DNA from: Bacteroidota bacterium | Lineage (GTDB): Bacteria; Bacteroidota; Bacteroidia; UKL13-3 | DNA length: 64,000 nucleotides | NCBI GenBank assembly: GCA_040388375.1 | Contig: JAZKBU010000006.1 | Location: forward strand, 333,909 to 397,908 | Direction of reading: 5' to 3' | Part shown: one piece after another, positions 47,641-57,432 of the stretch | How positions within the stretch are numbered: the stretch's first letter is position 1 | Layout: every line of letters begins with the position of its first letter | Made by a program: the position numbers and the translations under genes | Notes under the pieces: generated by a model | Seen by the model: the letters and a program-made list of their open reading frames with translations, nothing else | Database searches by the model: none | Told to the model about the DNA's origin: nothing

Positions 47641-48765
47641 CTAACGTTCTGTTTTTATTATTTCAAATTTTTGCTTTAAGCGTAAAAAATATTTCTCAAA
47701 AAGTTCATAGCTAAGTATGGATATACCTATTACTACAACTAAGTAGCCTATTTCGTAAACCCAGAAACTCTTTATAGAATACCTGATAACAACCCTTGAT
47801 ATAAATGGCTCTATAAGCATGTTATGGTATATATAAATACCAAATGAAATTTTTCCTAAGTAATGAATAAAGTTTTTGTGCTTAAAATTTAAAAGTGCTT
47901 CGGGATTGAATAAATAATTGCACATCCAAAAAACGATTAAGCCCAGGTATATGTACTTTTTATACAGAACATCAAATATTCCTGTTCCCCAATTATTGTA
48001 ACCGTCAACAAATAGTAAGGTAATAAAAATTGTATAAACCAAAAGCCTTGTTTTGGTATCGGTATTGATAACAATTGGTTTTTTAAAATGAATCCAGGCA
48101 ACCAAAGCACCAATCAATATTTCATCGATTCTGGCCAACGTATTCACATGTAAATTCATTTGTAAATTGGTTGAGAACTCTGCAAAATACCAGCGTGATA
48201 AAATGCTGACACCAATAAAAAAAAGGGTTACAAATGGAACATTTTTTATCGAAGTAAAATACAATATAAATGGCCAGACTATATAAAAATGCTCCTCCAC
48301 ACAAATAGACCAAAAATGGGCAAACGGGAATTGCCATCCATCAATTCTAATAGCATTAAAATTATTTAAAAAGAGTAAATTGGCTACATAATCAGGAGCT
48401 GAACGGTTGGAGGAGTAAATTAAAATGAATCCAAAAAATATAGCAAAAAAGTACAGTGGCCAAATGCGTAAACTCCGCCTGATAATAAATTTTCCAATAT
48501 GTATATTACCGGAAGTTTGTTTTTCGTTTAACAGCAAATAGGTGATTAGAAAACCACTGATCACAAAAAAAACATCTACCCCAATTGACAGGTTGCCTAT
48601 AAATAACCTAACCTTGGCATCAAGTACCGGAAATGCAATAAGTGGACTGCCCAGCCAACCGCAAAAACCTTCGTATGAATGTGCCAAAACAACCATTAAA
48701 GCACAAACACAACGTAGCACATCGAGGTTTCTAAAATGAATTTTATTTGGTACAATTGGGTGCAT
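47641..48765 (-). CDS. Acyltransferase 3 family membrane protein (OafA-like)
   Basis: A 374-residue polytopic membrane acyltransferase. FRNLDVLRCVCALMVVLAHS near the start matches the R-LD-LR-xA-x-H signature, with catalytic-candidate His29; SIGVDVFFVISGFLIT and RSLRIWPLYFF follow. These proteins O-acylate surface sugars. About ten membrane helices, no extra SGNH domain. The gene sits precisely between scoA (2 bases before) and scoB (32 bases after), an unusual place for an envelope gene. Confidence 0.9.
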   Translation of the reverse strand: MHPIVPNKIHFRNLDVLRCVCALMVVLAHSYEGFCGWLGSPLIAFPVLDAKVRLFIGNLSIGVDVFFVISGFLITYLLLNEKQTSGNIHIGKFIIRRSLRIWPLYFFAIFFGFILIYSSNRSAPDYVANLLFLNNFNAIRIDGWQFPFAHFWSICVEEHFYIVWPFILYFTSIKNVPFVTLFFIGVSILSRWYFAEFSTNLQMNLHVNTLARIDEILIGALVAWIHFKKPIVINTDTKTRLLVYTIFITLLFVDGYNNWGTGIFDVLYKKYIYLGLIVFWMCNYLFNPEALLNFKHKNFIHYLGKISFGIYIYHNMLIEPFISRVVIRYSIKSFWVYEIGYLVVVIGISILSYELFEKYFLRLKQKFEIIKTER

Positions 48766-48767
48766 GC

Positions 48768-49469
48768 TTACGCTTTAGGTCGGGTAGTAACTTGCTCTAT
48801 ACGTTTTTCGTAGTTTTCTCCTTTAAATATTCTGTTTACGTAAACTCCGGGTGTATGAATCGTATCGGGGTCAAGTTCTCCTGCCGGTACTAACTCTTCT
48901 ACCTCGGCAATGGTAATTTTTCCGGCCATAGCCATTAATGGATTAAAATTACGCGAAGTGGCCCTAAAAACAAGATTACCATGTGTGTCGCCTTTCCAAG
49001 CTTTTACTATAGCAAAGTCTGATTTAAAAGCATGTTCTAATAAATATGTTTTACCATCAAACTCTCTTGTTTCTTTACCATTGGCGACCTCGGTACCTAC
49101 ACCTGCCGGAGTAAAAATAGCCGGCATACCGTAACCTGTAGCCATGCAACGGGTAGCTAAAGTGCCCTGGGGAATTAACTCAACTTCTAATTCACCACTT
49201 AACAATTGACGTTCAAATTCAGCATTTTCGCCAACGTATGATGAAATCATTTTTTTTACCTGACGTGTTTTTAACATTAAGCCTATTCCAAAATCATCGA
49301 CACCGGCATTGTTACTGATACAGGTAAGTTGCTTAATTCCTTTTTTAACTATAGCTGTAATGCTGTTTTCCGGAATACCACACAATCCGAAACCACCTAA
49401 CATAATGATGGCACCATCCTGTATATCTTTTATTGCCTCATCGGCATTGGCTACTATTTTATTTAACAT
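48768..49469 (-). CDS. scoA: 3-oxoacid CoA-transferase subunit A
   Basis: Alpha subunit of CoA transferase, 233 residues: IMLGGFGLCGIPENSI near residue 25 is the CoA-binding glycine signature, followed by SNNAGVDDFGIGLML and SYVGENAEFERQLLSGELEVELIPQG-type family sequence (GELEVELIPQGTLA). Works with ScoB encoded about 1.2 kb downstream on the same strand. Second gene of the reverse operon, 45 bases after clpS. Confidence 0.95.
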   Translation of the reverse strand: MLNKIVANADEAIKDIQDGAIIMLGGFGLCGIPENSITAIVKKGIKQLTCISNNAGVDDFGIGLMLKTRQVKKMISSYVGENAEFERQLLSGELEVELIPQGTLATRCMATGYGMPAIFTPAGVGTEVANGKETREFDGKTYLLEHAFKSDFAIVKAWKGDTHGNLVFRATSRNFNPLMAMAGKITIAEVEELVPAGELDPDTIHTPGVYVNRIFKGENYEKRIEQVTTRPKA

Positions 49470-49514
49470 ATTTAATAAGTTAAAGGTTAAACCTTTATTG
49501 TATATTTTTTAAAA

Positions 49515-49799
49515 TTACTCTACTACTGCTGATAATCCTCTATCGCATAAAGCCTGACAAATGCTTTTCATTTTATCTTCTTCTCCCTTTTTCACCAACG
49601 CTTTACCCTTAAAATGAACAAGCATGGCGCATTGCTCTGCTTGCAAAGTTTCGTGCTCACATATTTCACATAAGCATTCAATTACCCAATCAAATGTATT
49701 CACATCGTCATTATATAAAACAACCTTTGCGCCCGACTCAATTGCATCAAGCACATCAACTTCAGCTAATTCTTTTGTTTTTTCTTTTGACATGTACAT
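49515..49799 (-). CDS. clpS: ATP-dependent Clp protease adaptor ClpS
   Basis: A 94-residue adaptor that delivers N-degron proteins to ClpA/ClpC. VVLYNDDVNTFDWVIE contains the conserved NDDxNT substrate-pocket motif, then HETLQAEQCAMLVHFKGKA gives the helix carrying the hydrophobic pocket residues. Two ATGs near the start are possible (49799 and 49793). It leads the reverse operon; clpP lies at 23034. Confidence 0.93.
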   Translation of the reverse strand: MYMSKEKTKELAEVDVLDAIESGAKVVLYNDDVNTFDWVIECLCEICEHETLQAEQCAMLVHFKGKALVKKGEEDKMKSICQALCDRGLSAVVE

Positions 49800-50141
49800 T
49801 AAACGTAATCCCTTTAATTTTAATTATTAAAATTACAAATTTGGGCTTTCAAAAATATTAATTAAGTGGGCGTATGCAAACAAAATAGTTAGCTTGAACT
49901 AAATTAAAAATTGTACACAATTATTAACAAACAATAAAAATTGTGCATACTTATTAAACTACCCATCCTTTAAATAAATTTATTTTGCTCGTGAAATGTT
50001 TTCGATAAGCTTTTATTTTCTTCCTTTATTTGAATAGCAGCATATTTCAAATAAAAATGCTAAAAAACAGTGCTTTACAGAAATAATTTTTATTTAATCA
50101 GTAGAAAAACCTATTTATGCAGCTGTTTTTCAGCTAAAACA
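49800..50141. other. Intergenic region, clpS / large exported protein
   Basis: 342 bases between divergent genes. No gene seen. It contains an imperfect palindrome AATTGTACACAATT (49909-49922) and a related AAATTGTGCATAC (49938-49950), which might be operator sites, and an off-consensus TTATTTTG at 49980-49987. No clear promoter in either direction. Confidence 0.45.
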
Positions 50142-52265
50142 ATGAAAAAAAATACAAACAATCAGTATGCTATAAGCCAAATACTATATAAAGCTTGCTT
50201 TATGCTATTGTTTTTATCAGCTACTGTTTTTATTACCAAAGCCAATAATGCTCCCAATATTCTCATTTTCAAAAATGCTGAATTATTTAAATCATCGCTT
50301 TTTGTTTTAGGAAAGAACAATAGTTTATATTGTTTAGATGCAGAGTCGGGAGCCAATAAACAACATGCTACTATTACCAATATAAAAGGAATTTATCAGT
50401 ATAACGATTCTTTATTAGCGTGGAATGACCACCAAGTTTTCTCTTTTAACAGCAGTCTGCAAAGTTGGGAAATGGCTTTTAACTTTGAATCTACTAAAAT
50501 TATAAAATCAGTATCAGCTTACGACAATGAATTGGTTATAGCTTTTGCTGACGGCTTATTATTTGCCAACAATAAGGACTTTTACAAAGCACCATTTTAC
50601 ATAAAAAGTTTAATAACCGGGCCTAAGCTAATTGCTTTAACCAACAGTAATTTTATATACGAATTTACCAAACAGCACTTGTTTGTAAAAACCATAAAAT
50701 TAGATTCTGCTAAAACAATTCATCAAAGCAGCAATGGTATTATTTACAACACGGAACAGGGGCTTCGCATATATAACATACTAAACAAACAAACAGACTA
50801 CGTTAACAACACAACTACTGCAAGCAGTATTATTGGCACTGCTGATAATATGGTGGTTTTTAACACAGGCAGTGAAATAGCTAAATTTAATATGGCTAAT
50901 GCACAAGTAAGTACTGTTATTAAAACCAACTGCAACAATGCATCACTATTAAGTAATGGCAATATTTTATACAATAATACAGAAGGTCAATGCTTATACT
51001 ACGTAAACAAAACCAATACTACCTTACAGGTTGGTAGTGATATTAAATCGTTTTCAATTATTGATTATTATGAAAATGAAAGTGCCAACGTAAGTATAAC
51101 CAGCGAAGGATTTATTTTCAACAAAAGTAAAAACAAGGAACAACAGGTTATTGACTTATCGTTAAAAACAGGGCGTGTATTTGGCTCTATACAGGTAAAC
51201 AACAATTTGGTTCTGGCATGTGAAAAGGGCTTGGTCCTATTTAATACCATTACTAACGAACACCATATTTATAGCGATTTTAAAAATGTAATATGTAATG
51301 GCATTACTAAAAACGAGAAATATATTTATGTATGTTCAGCTCAACTGGGTATTTTAAAATTCAGGCTAAACAGTATAAACAAGGTGGATGTAAAAGCTGA
51401 TATTATCAATAAAGGATTGATGGCATCTTCTGCTTACATTATTAAAAATTTTGATGGCTTAATTTGTACTGTTTCATCCGCAGGGGTTTATCAAAAGGAG
51501 GCAAAATCGGACCAGTGGATTGAATTTAGCCGAAGTGGATTTGTTACCAAAATTACCGGTATTACTTATTATAAAAAAAACAGCAATGTATTGTTTATTG
51601 CTTCTGCTATTCGTGGGGTAGTTAAAACCAATGACGATGGAAACTCTTACGAACCGGTTAACCTTGGTTTGGTAGATAGCATTATTGTCAATATCGAATC
51701 TGATAGCAATGGTTTTTATGCTTTAAATCAAGCCGGTGATATTTATTTTCATGACCATGATGGTATTCAGTGGGTAAAAATTGATCAGGGTAATGCAAAA
51801 TATGCCAGTTGTTTTTTACGCAAAGGCATTTTGTATATGATTGACCATGAGAATAATATTACTAAGCAAATAACGTCAGAACTTAAACCAAGAATTGAGG
51901 TAGACTGGCAAATAGAACCTGATTATGTAGTTGGGGAAAGAATATTGATTCCTTTTAAAACATTTGGTTTTTTTGGTAAAGACAACCATACTGTTTTACA
52001 ACTAACCAAAGCCAATACTGACTTTGATGATGATTACGTTGACTTTTCCGATGATAAGCAAGGCCAGTTTGAATTAATTATGACTGACAGTTTAACTCCT
52101 CCCGGAGAATATACGATTAGACTGGTAGGAACTGAGCCTTTTGTTCGCTCTGAAAAAACTACGGCCACTTTTAAGGTAATTGAAAAAAGAGCTGCTGCTA
52201 ATGGGGAAAAGCCGCTGGGTACAACTGTACCGGCTTTAATTGAAGACAAGAAAAAATTGAAATAA
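50142..52265 (+). CDS. Large exported protein with propeller-like repeats
   Basis: A 707-residue protein. The ATG at 50142 gives a proper signal sequence (residues about 14-34, cleavage near TKAN); an in-frame TTG 72 bases upstream would spoil it. Residues about 40-560 contain many short beta-strand repeats (LYCLDAESG, LLAWNDHQVFSF, LVIAFADGLLFAN, GLVLFNTITNEHHIY, NVLFIASAIRGVVKTNDDGNSY), which suggest one or two beta propellers. A C-terminal Ig-like part (about 580-690) includes PPGEYTIRLVG. No T9SS sorting domain or kinase. It probably lies in the periplasm or on the surface; function unknown. Confidence 0.7.
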   Translation: MKKNTNNQYAISQILYKACFMLLFLSATVFITKANNAPNILIFKNAELFKSSLFVLGKNNSLYCLDAESGANKQHATITNIKGIYQYNDSLLAWNDHQVFSFNSSLQSWEMAFNFESTKIIKSVSAYDNELVIAFADGLLFANNKDFYKAPFYIKSLITGPKLIALTNSNFIYEFTKQHLFVKTIKLDSAKTIHQSSNGIIYNTEQGLRIYNILNKQTDYVNNTTTASSIIGTADNMVVFNTGSEIAKFNMANAQVSTVIKTNCNNASLLSNGNILYNNTEGQCLYYVNKTNTTLQVGSDIKSFSIIDYYENESANVSITSEGFIFNKSKNKEQQVIDLSLKTGRVFGSIQVNNNLVLACEKGLVLFNTITNEHHIYSDFKNVICNGITKNEKYIYVCSAQLGILKFRLNSINKVDVKADIINKGLMASSAYIIKNFDGLICTVSSAGVYQKEAKSDQWIEFSRSGFVTKITGITYYKKNSNVLFIASAIRGVVKTNDDGNSYEPVNLGLVDSIIVNIESDSNGFYALNQAGDIYFHDHDGIQWVKIDQGNAKYASCFLRKGILYMIDHENNITKQITSELKPRIEVDWQIEPDYVVGERILIPFKTFGFFGKDNHTVLQLTKANTDFDDDYVDFSDDKQGQFELIMTDSLTPPGEYTIRLVGTEPFVRSEKTTATFKVIEKRAAANGEKPLGTTVPALIEDKKKLK

Positions 52266-52266
52266 G

Positions 52267-52878
52267 CTATTTTTTAAAGGCAAATTTATTTTCATTACCT
52301 GCTCTTAACCTAGCTATATTGGCTCGGTGTGTGTATACAACCATTACTGCTATTGCACAAAAAAACACATTGGCTATCCAGTTCTCCCTATAGTAACAAA
52401 ATGATAATAAAGCAGCCAGTATAGCAGCGCTTATGCTACCTACCGATATGTATTTTGTTAACCAAACAATAATGATAAATGTAATAATACATATCAATGC
52501 TATCTGATAATTAAGGGCAATAGCCATACCCAATAAGGTAGCAATGCCTTTTCCACCTTTAAAATGGGCAAATACAGGAAATACATGCCCAATAACAGCT
52601 ACTACTCCCAAACTCATCTGGTAATTAAAATAGGGCTGTGTACCACATTGGTAATTGGTAAAGAAAACAAGGCTGGTTGCCAAAAATCCTTTTAACAAAT
52701 CAATGAACAAAACAATAAAGCCTGCTTTATTTCCTAATACACGCAGTGTATTGGTAGCACCTGCATTTCCACTTCCATGTTCTCTTACATCTATTTTATG
52801 GAAAGTTTTTCCATACCAAACTGCCGTAGGAATTGAACCCAGCAAATAAGCAACTAAAAGCAAAATGTATATCAGCAT
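52267..52878 (-). CDS. plsY: Glycerol-3-phosphate acyltransferase PlsY
   Basis: Membrane enzyme that acylates glycerol-3-phosphate with acyl-phosphate, the first step of phospholipid synthesis. The 203-residue protein has the three family motifs: GSIPTAVWYGK, GSGNAGATNTLRVLG and HFKGGKGIAT. Five membrane helices are predicted. Its stop is one base from the stop of the converging large protein gene. It is followed upstream by the giant gene on the same strand. Confidence 0.96.
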   Translation of the reverse strand: MLIYILLLVAYLLGSIPTAVWYGKTFHKIDVREHGSGNAGATNTLRVLGNKAGFIVLFIDLLKGFLATSLVFFTNYQCGTQPYFNYQMSLGVVAVIGHVFPVFAHFKGGKGIATLLGMAIALNYQIALICIITFIIIVWLTKYISVGSISAAILAALLSFCYYRENWIANVFFCAIAVMVVYTHRANIARLRAGNENKFAFKK

Positions 52879-52935
52879 TAATTATAATTTTAGACTTGGC
52901 AAAGTATAAAAAAAATAAAAAAAATCCATACATAA

Positions 52936-52975
52936 AGTAAAGGCTAATCTTAATGTGCTAAGATTAGCCTTTACT
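52936..52975 (-). terminator. Hairpin terminator of the 1457-residue gene
   Basis: AGTAAAGGCTAATCTTA (52936-52952), loop ATGTGC, TAAGATTAGCCTTTACT (52959-52975): a perfect 17-base-pair stem directly beyond the stop; a U-rich stretch follows about 10 bases later on the minus strand. Confidence 0.75.
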
Positions 52976-52976
52976 G

Positions 52977-55900
52977 CTATTTTTCTTTCATTGCTTTTAG
53001 CAATTTATTTCTATCGCTCATACTGGCCGCTCTGAGCGTAAAACCTTCTGATGAACTTTTTTCGCCTGCTGTTTTTATAATTTCATTAAAGGCCGGGTCG
53101 CTGCTTAAAATGCCCATGCTTCCTTTGGTGTATTTAAAGTAGTACCAACTGCCCCTGTTTTGTTGCAGGTAAACTATAATCTCATCGCCTGCACGTTTCT
53201 TAATTATTTCTACTCTGCCTTGTACCCTGCGTTCAAACACATATTTATCGAAACTGCGAATGCCTATATCGCCTACACTGATAAATGAACGTGTTGCCTG
53301 ATTCCATTTCAGGTTTAAATCTGTTATAAATATAGTTTTAAATAAATCTTCAATTAGTTTCCCTGTTAACTCATCACTCGGGTCTCCAAGTATTTTTTTC
53401 AATACTTTTTCATCTACTAATTCGGGTATGGCTAAATTGAGTATTTGTTTATCGTAATAGTTATTGGATGCACTCGTTGACTGATCTGTTAAGGTATCGT
53501 ACATTAACTTAATAGCATTGCCCGGCATTTGAAAATCAAGTATCATAGCCAAATGCATATTGAAACTGGAGTCTTTTAAATTATATATACAACTGCCTGC
53601 AACGGGCACTTTAAATTTAGGCTGGTCAAAACCAAAGGTAAATTTACCTTCGGCATAAATGGATTTTTTGGCTTCACTTACGGCTAAAAAATTTCCTTTT
53701 CTGGTTGGCTTGCTAAATACTTTATCATAAGGACCAATTCTGAATTCTTCAAATTTTTCATTGTAGGTGTAAGTTCCTTCTACTTTAATCATTTCAAAAT
53801 CGCTGGTAACACGTTTACGCGTAAACATGGCCGGATAAACGTGTGGTGAATCAATGGTTACATTCATTCCACAGTACAAGGCTTGCCTGTTTAAATTAGA
53901 TATAGGTGGTAATAAGTCAATATAAACTGAATCGGGGTTAATAACCGCTGCTGACCTAAACCAATCGGTTCTGGGAAAATGTAAACTATGCAATGGTTTA
54001 AAATGTCCGTTGTATTCCAAATTTTTATTGAATGAGTGTAAAATTGCATTTCCCTGAAAAGCTAATTTTGGTCCTGCTAAAAAGTTAATGGAATCCGGAA
54101 TATTGGTTTTACCTCCCATATATTTTTTATCTTCAATGTATATTTCATTTAAATAAAACCTTTGGGCTTTTTTGTTTTTATCCAGGTAAATATAATTTCC
54201 CTGACCTCTTATATCTGTTCGTCCGTTTACTTTTACCGTGGTTTGCTCCACTTTATGGTAACTATTAATGGTATCTGAAAGAATTTTTGCATTGTAAAAC
54301 TCATCCATTTCAGCATCGGCTCTTACGGTAACTACGCCACTATCAGGAATAATTCTACTGTCGGCCACGTTTATAAATGGTACCTTTTTTATATGCATAA
54401 TATAATCAGCTAAACCTACCTTTAGGTTACCGGCTTTATAAGTTAGATTGTCTTGGCTTGTTTTTTTAGAAACTAAAAAGCTTGATTGAATTGGATTTTG
54501 CTCATACGTTTTTCCGGTAAATTCCATGGTACGTGCGTTAAAATCCCAACGCATTTTTTCAAAACTACCTTCGTAATTATTTAAGTAAAACACATTGTTT
54601 ATTTCATGCGGTTTTAAATAGGTAAATTCCCCATACCGTTCTTCCTGGTTTAAATAAGCATCAACTTGTTTCGTTTCAAAGGCTATACGTGTTGAGTCGC
54701 CCGGCCAGCGTTGGCGGAATATGGATTCTTTACTTAAAATCTCAACGGCCCGCAATTCAAAATTATCATCCAATAGTTCTCCATCTTCAATTTTAATGGA
54801 ACCGTTAGCTGTCATTTTTTCAGGTGTTAGCACCAGTGTTCCTCTCAGCTCTGTTTTTTCGTAAGCAATTTTAATAGGCTCGCCTCTATTGGAAACCAAC
54901 ATGGAATCGTGGTACGGAATCCAATGATTATACACGTTTTTTGAATTGATAATGGTTGGAAACTTCGCTGAACGGTCATTTTTAAAGGCTTCGCACTCCG
55001 CATTCATACTGTCTAACAAAAATATAAACCGCTTACTCGTGGAGGTTGATGATAAATAAAATATTTGTCCATCGCCTATTAAACCATCATTACTCAAGCG
55101 TAAACTCATTTTAGCATTGGCTCTGTTTTTATATAGTTTAAAGTCCCTATTTTCCTCTGCCGGAATAAAAAAGCCTAATGATTTATCGGGTTGTAAATTG
55201 ATATCGCGTGGTAATTCCGGCAATATTCCATCGCTTATTAATGTACCAGGTAATGCTAAGGTCAATAAATTTAAATCACTCAAACTATCCAATTGAAAAG
55301 GATCAACGTTTACATAAAATCTTTCGGGGTCGTAGTTTCCTTTTTGTGTAGTTGGGTAATCGTAAAATATTTTTGAAGCAACCTCACTGGTAAATTTAGG
55401 AAAGCCCGGGTAGCGTTTTCTACTTCCCTTGTTGTACGGATGATCTATTTGCAGGTTACCATATATATTCTGAATAACACTTTTTACATTGGCAAAGTAA
55501 CCCAATGAATCATCGTAATACAAAAATTTAAGTGAATCAACATTGTTCAAACGAATATCAAACTTTGTATAATCGAAAGTAAAATTACTTCCATAAAAAT
55601 CTGCTAAACCCGCGCGAAGTTTACCGCTAAAGTCCATCGACCTGTTTTTCTTAATGGTTAGTACCTGTTCTTTGGGAACTATATATACGTTCTGCGAATC
55701 GCTAAAATAAAATTTAGGTACACCTTGTATAATTAAATCGTTATTGATTAAACTGATGGCCGCATTGGGGATAGCGTTAATGGTTGACCTGAAACTAATC
55801 GCATCAAAATCGGTTCGGCCTGAATGCGCATTTACGTAATCTTTAAGCTTAGGCTTTATGGTAACTATGTTTTTCTTGTCATTTAAATTTAAAAAACCTC

Positions 55901-57350
55901 TGTCATTTAAATCTATCATTTGCAATTTTATATCGCTTATGTTGCTTTTGAATGCGGCTGCATATTCTTCAATGGTAAATGTATTGGAATTGTTTTTTTC
56001 GCAATACTGTTTTATGCGTTGCAATGGATTATAACCCAAAACACCTTGTATGCGCTCATAAATAATATCTCTGAAATAATTGATAGATTGAAATTTAGCC
56101 GGGTCATCACTGGCAATATTATCCAACTGAATTTTGGGGTTGTTAATATCCCATTGCAGTTCATCAACGTATATTTCCATGTTATGAAAATAATCAACGA
56201 AAGGGGCTGCGCTTATACCCATTTTAGTATCTCTGTACAAACTGATATAATCCTCTTTAACATTGTAAGAGAACCTAAGCTGTGGATGATAAACGGAATC
56301 TTTATCCAAAAAGATAGTTAACTCTACTTTATCATTGGTAATCTTATTATCCCTTATAAAAAACTCTTCACTGGCTACTCTTAAAACGGGTTTGTTTTTA
56401 AAATAAAAATACAATTCGGCCTTTTGGGTTGGCGATCCTTTACCAACTATTAAAGCTCCTTTTAAACCAAATATGCCTTTAAATTTAGCTTTGCCATAAG
56501 TAACTCCGGTAAACTGGGTTGAGTATCCATCAAACTGAGGGTAAATAGATTTATCGCCTTGCGCACTTCCAAGAGGCTTATCGGTTACCCGGCCTAAAAC
56601 AGGTTCTTTAAATTTATCTTTATAAAACAATAAGGCACTGTCGGCAATCATTAATCCATCGCTCAAATCAATTTTATAATTATTGAGTTTTGCATACACA
56701 CGCGAAGAGTCAATACCTACCCTTGTCCAATCCACTTTACCGCCTTTTCCTACAAACTGATTGGTACCTGCATAATATTTTCCAGTAGTTTTATAAATTT
56801 CAAACGTATCTCCTGGTGTATAACAAAATAAATCAAGCGACTTAAAAATAAAAGTGGCCTGACCTTCCATTTTCAAATCAACATCCGTTGCGTTACAAAC
56901 CCACAAAAAACTACCTACTCGTAACATTACATTTTCGGCAAAAATATTTCTCGATACATTCAAGAATCGAACAAATTCATCTTTGTTTTTTTTGATTGCT
57001 CCAATCAGTGTTTTATGCCAGTTGTCAAATTTATTCATCTGGTTATTTGACACTAAAGCATTCACTGTTTTAATATAGGCGTAGAACTCGGTATTTGGTT
57101 GCATTTGTTGTTGTAACATATCGTTACATAAACGAACCACTTGTTGTTTTTGAGGGAGGGAAAACTTGCCTGTATTGTAATTGGCACTGAAATTTTCCAG
57201 CTCGTCTTTTACTTCGCTTTTACCTGTTTTTATAAAACTTTCAAACTCGGTTATAAAAGTATTAGGGTCATAGGAAAAACTGGTTGGGCGTTGCGCAAAA
57301 GTTGTTAAACTTATTAAACTTAATATAATAAATTGAATGAAATATTTCAT
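52977..57350 (-). CDS. Giant exported protein of unknown function
   Basis: A 1457-residue protein with a signal peptide (about 1-19, cleavage after TFAQ). A helical segment (about 25-140) leads into a very long, beta-rich body in which short strands alternate through repeated polar/hydrophobic patterns, with many Asp, Asn and Lys. Repeated phrases of the type LKIxGxKxxFxG/VxxDS hint at a beta-helix or bridge-like scaffold such as those of AsmA/TamB or LPS-transport proteins, but there is no membrane anchor and no match I can name. No T9SS tail is visible. It may form a periplasmic scaffold. It stands alone on the minus strand after plsY. Confidence 0.7.
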   Translation of the reverse strand: MKYFIQFIILSLISLTTFAQRPTSFSYDPNTFITEFESFIKTGKSEVKDELENFSANYNTGKFSLPQKQQVVRLCNDMLQQQMQPNTEFYAYIKTVNALVSNNQMNKFDNWHKTLIGAIKKNKDEFVRFLNVSRNIFAENVMLRVGSFLWVCNATDVDLKMEGQATFIFKSLDLFCYTPGDTFEIYKTTGKYYAGTNQFVGKGGKVDWTRVGIDSSRVYAKLNNYKIDLSDGLMIADSALLFYKDKFKEPVLGRVTDKPLGSAQGDKSIYPQFDGYSTQFTGVTYGKAKFKGIFGLKGALIVGKGSPTQKAELYFYFKNKPVLRVASEEFFIRDNKITNDKVELTIFLDKDSVYHPQLRFSYNVKEDYISLYRDTKMGISAAPFVDYFHNMEIYVDELQWDINNPKIQLDNIASDDPAKFQSINYFRDIIYERIQGVLGYNPLQRIKQYCEKNNSNTFTIEEYAAAFKSNISDIKLQMIDLNDRGFLNLNDKKNIVTIKPKLKDYVNAHSGRTDFDAISFRSTINAIPNAAISLINNDLIIQGVPKFYFSDSQNVYIVPKEQVLTIKKNRSMDFSGKLRAGLADFYGSNFTFDYTKFDIRLNNVDSLKFLYYDDSLGYFANVKSVIQNIYGNLQIDHPYNKGSRKRYPGFPKFTSEVASKIFYDYPTTQKGNYDPERFYVNVDPFQLDSLSDLNLLTLALPGTLISDGILPELPRDINLQPDKSLGFFIPAEENRDFKLYKNRANAKMSLRLSNDGLIGDGQIFYLSSTSTSKRFIFLLDSMNAECEAFKNDRSAKFPTIINSKNVYNHWIPYHDSMLVSNRGEPIKIAYEKTELRGTLVLTPEKMTANGSIKIEDGELLDDNFELRAVEILSKESIFRQRWPGDSTRIAFETKQVDAYLNQEERYGEFTYLKPHEINNVFYLNNYEGSFEKMRWDFNARTMEFTGKTYEQNPIQSSFLVSKKTSQDNLTYKAGNLKVGLADYIMHIKKVPFINVADSRIIPDSGVVTVRADAEMDEFYNAKILSDTINSYHKVEQTTVKVNGRTDIRGQGNYIYLDKNKKAQRFYLNEIYIEDKKYMGGKTNIPDSINFLAGPKLAFQGNAILHSFNKNLEYNGHFKPLHSLHFPRTDWFRSAAVINPDSVYIDLLPPISNLNRQALYCGMNVTIDSPHVYPAMFTRKRVTSDFEMIKVEGTYTYNEKFEEFRIGPYDKVFSKPTRKGNFLAVSEAKKSIYAEGKFTFGFDQPKFKVPVAGSCIYNLKDSSFNMHLAMILDFQMPGNAIKLMYDTLTDQSTSASNNYYDKQILNLAIPELVDEKVLKKILGDPSDELTGKLIEDLFKTIFITDLNLKWNQATRSFISVGDIGIRSFDKYVFERRVQGRVEIIKKRAGDEIIVYLQQNRGSWYYFKYTKGSMGILSSDPAFNEIIKTAGEKSSSEGFTLRAASMSDRNKLLKAMKEK

Positions 57351-57432
57351 AGCTGCAAGTAATTAAATTAGCCCACAAACAACAAGCTAATTTTGTGTTT
57401 GTGGGAAAGTAAATAACGTGTTTAAAGAAAAT

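Noticed and set aside
52967..52985. Hairpin as an attenuator of plsY
   Set aside because: It lies directly beyond the stop of the giant gene, not upstream of plsY's own start; simplest as a terminator.
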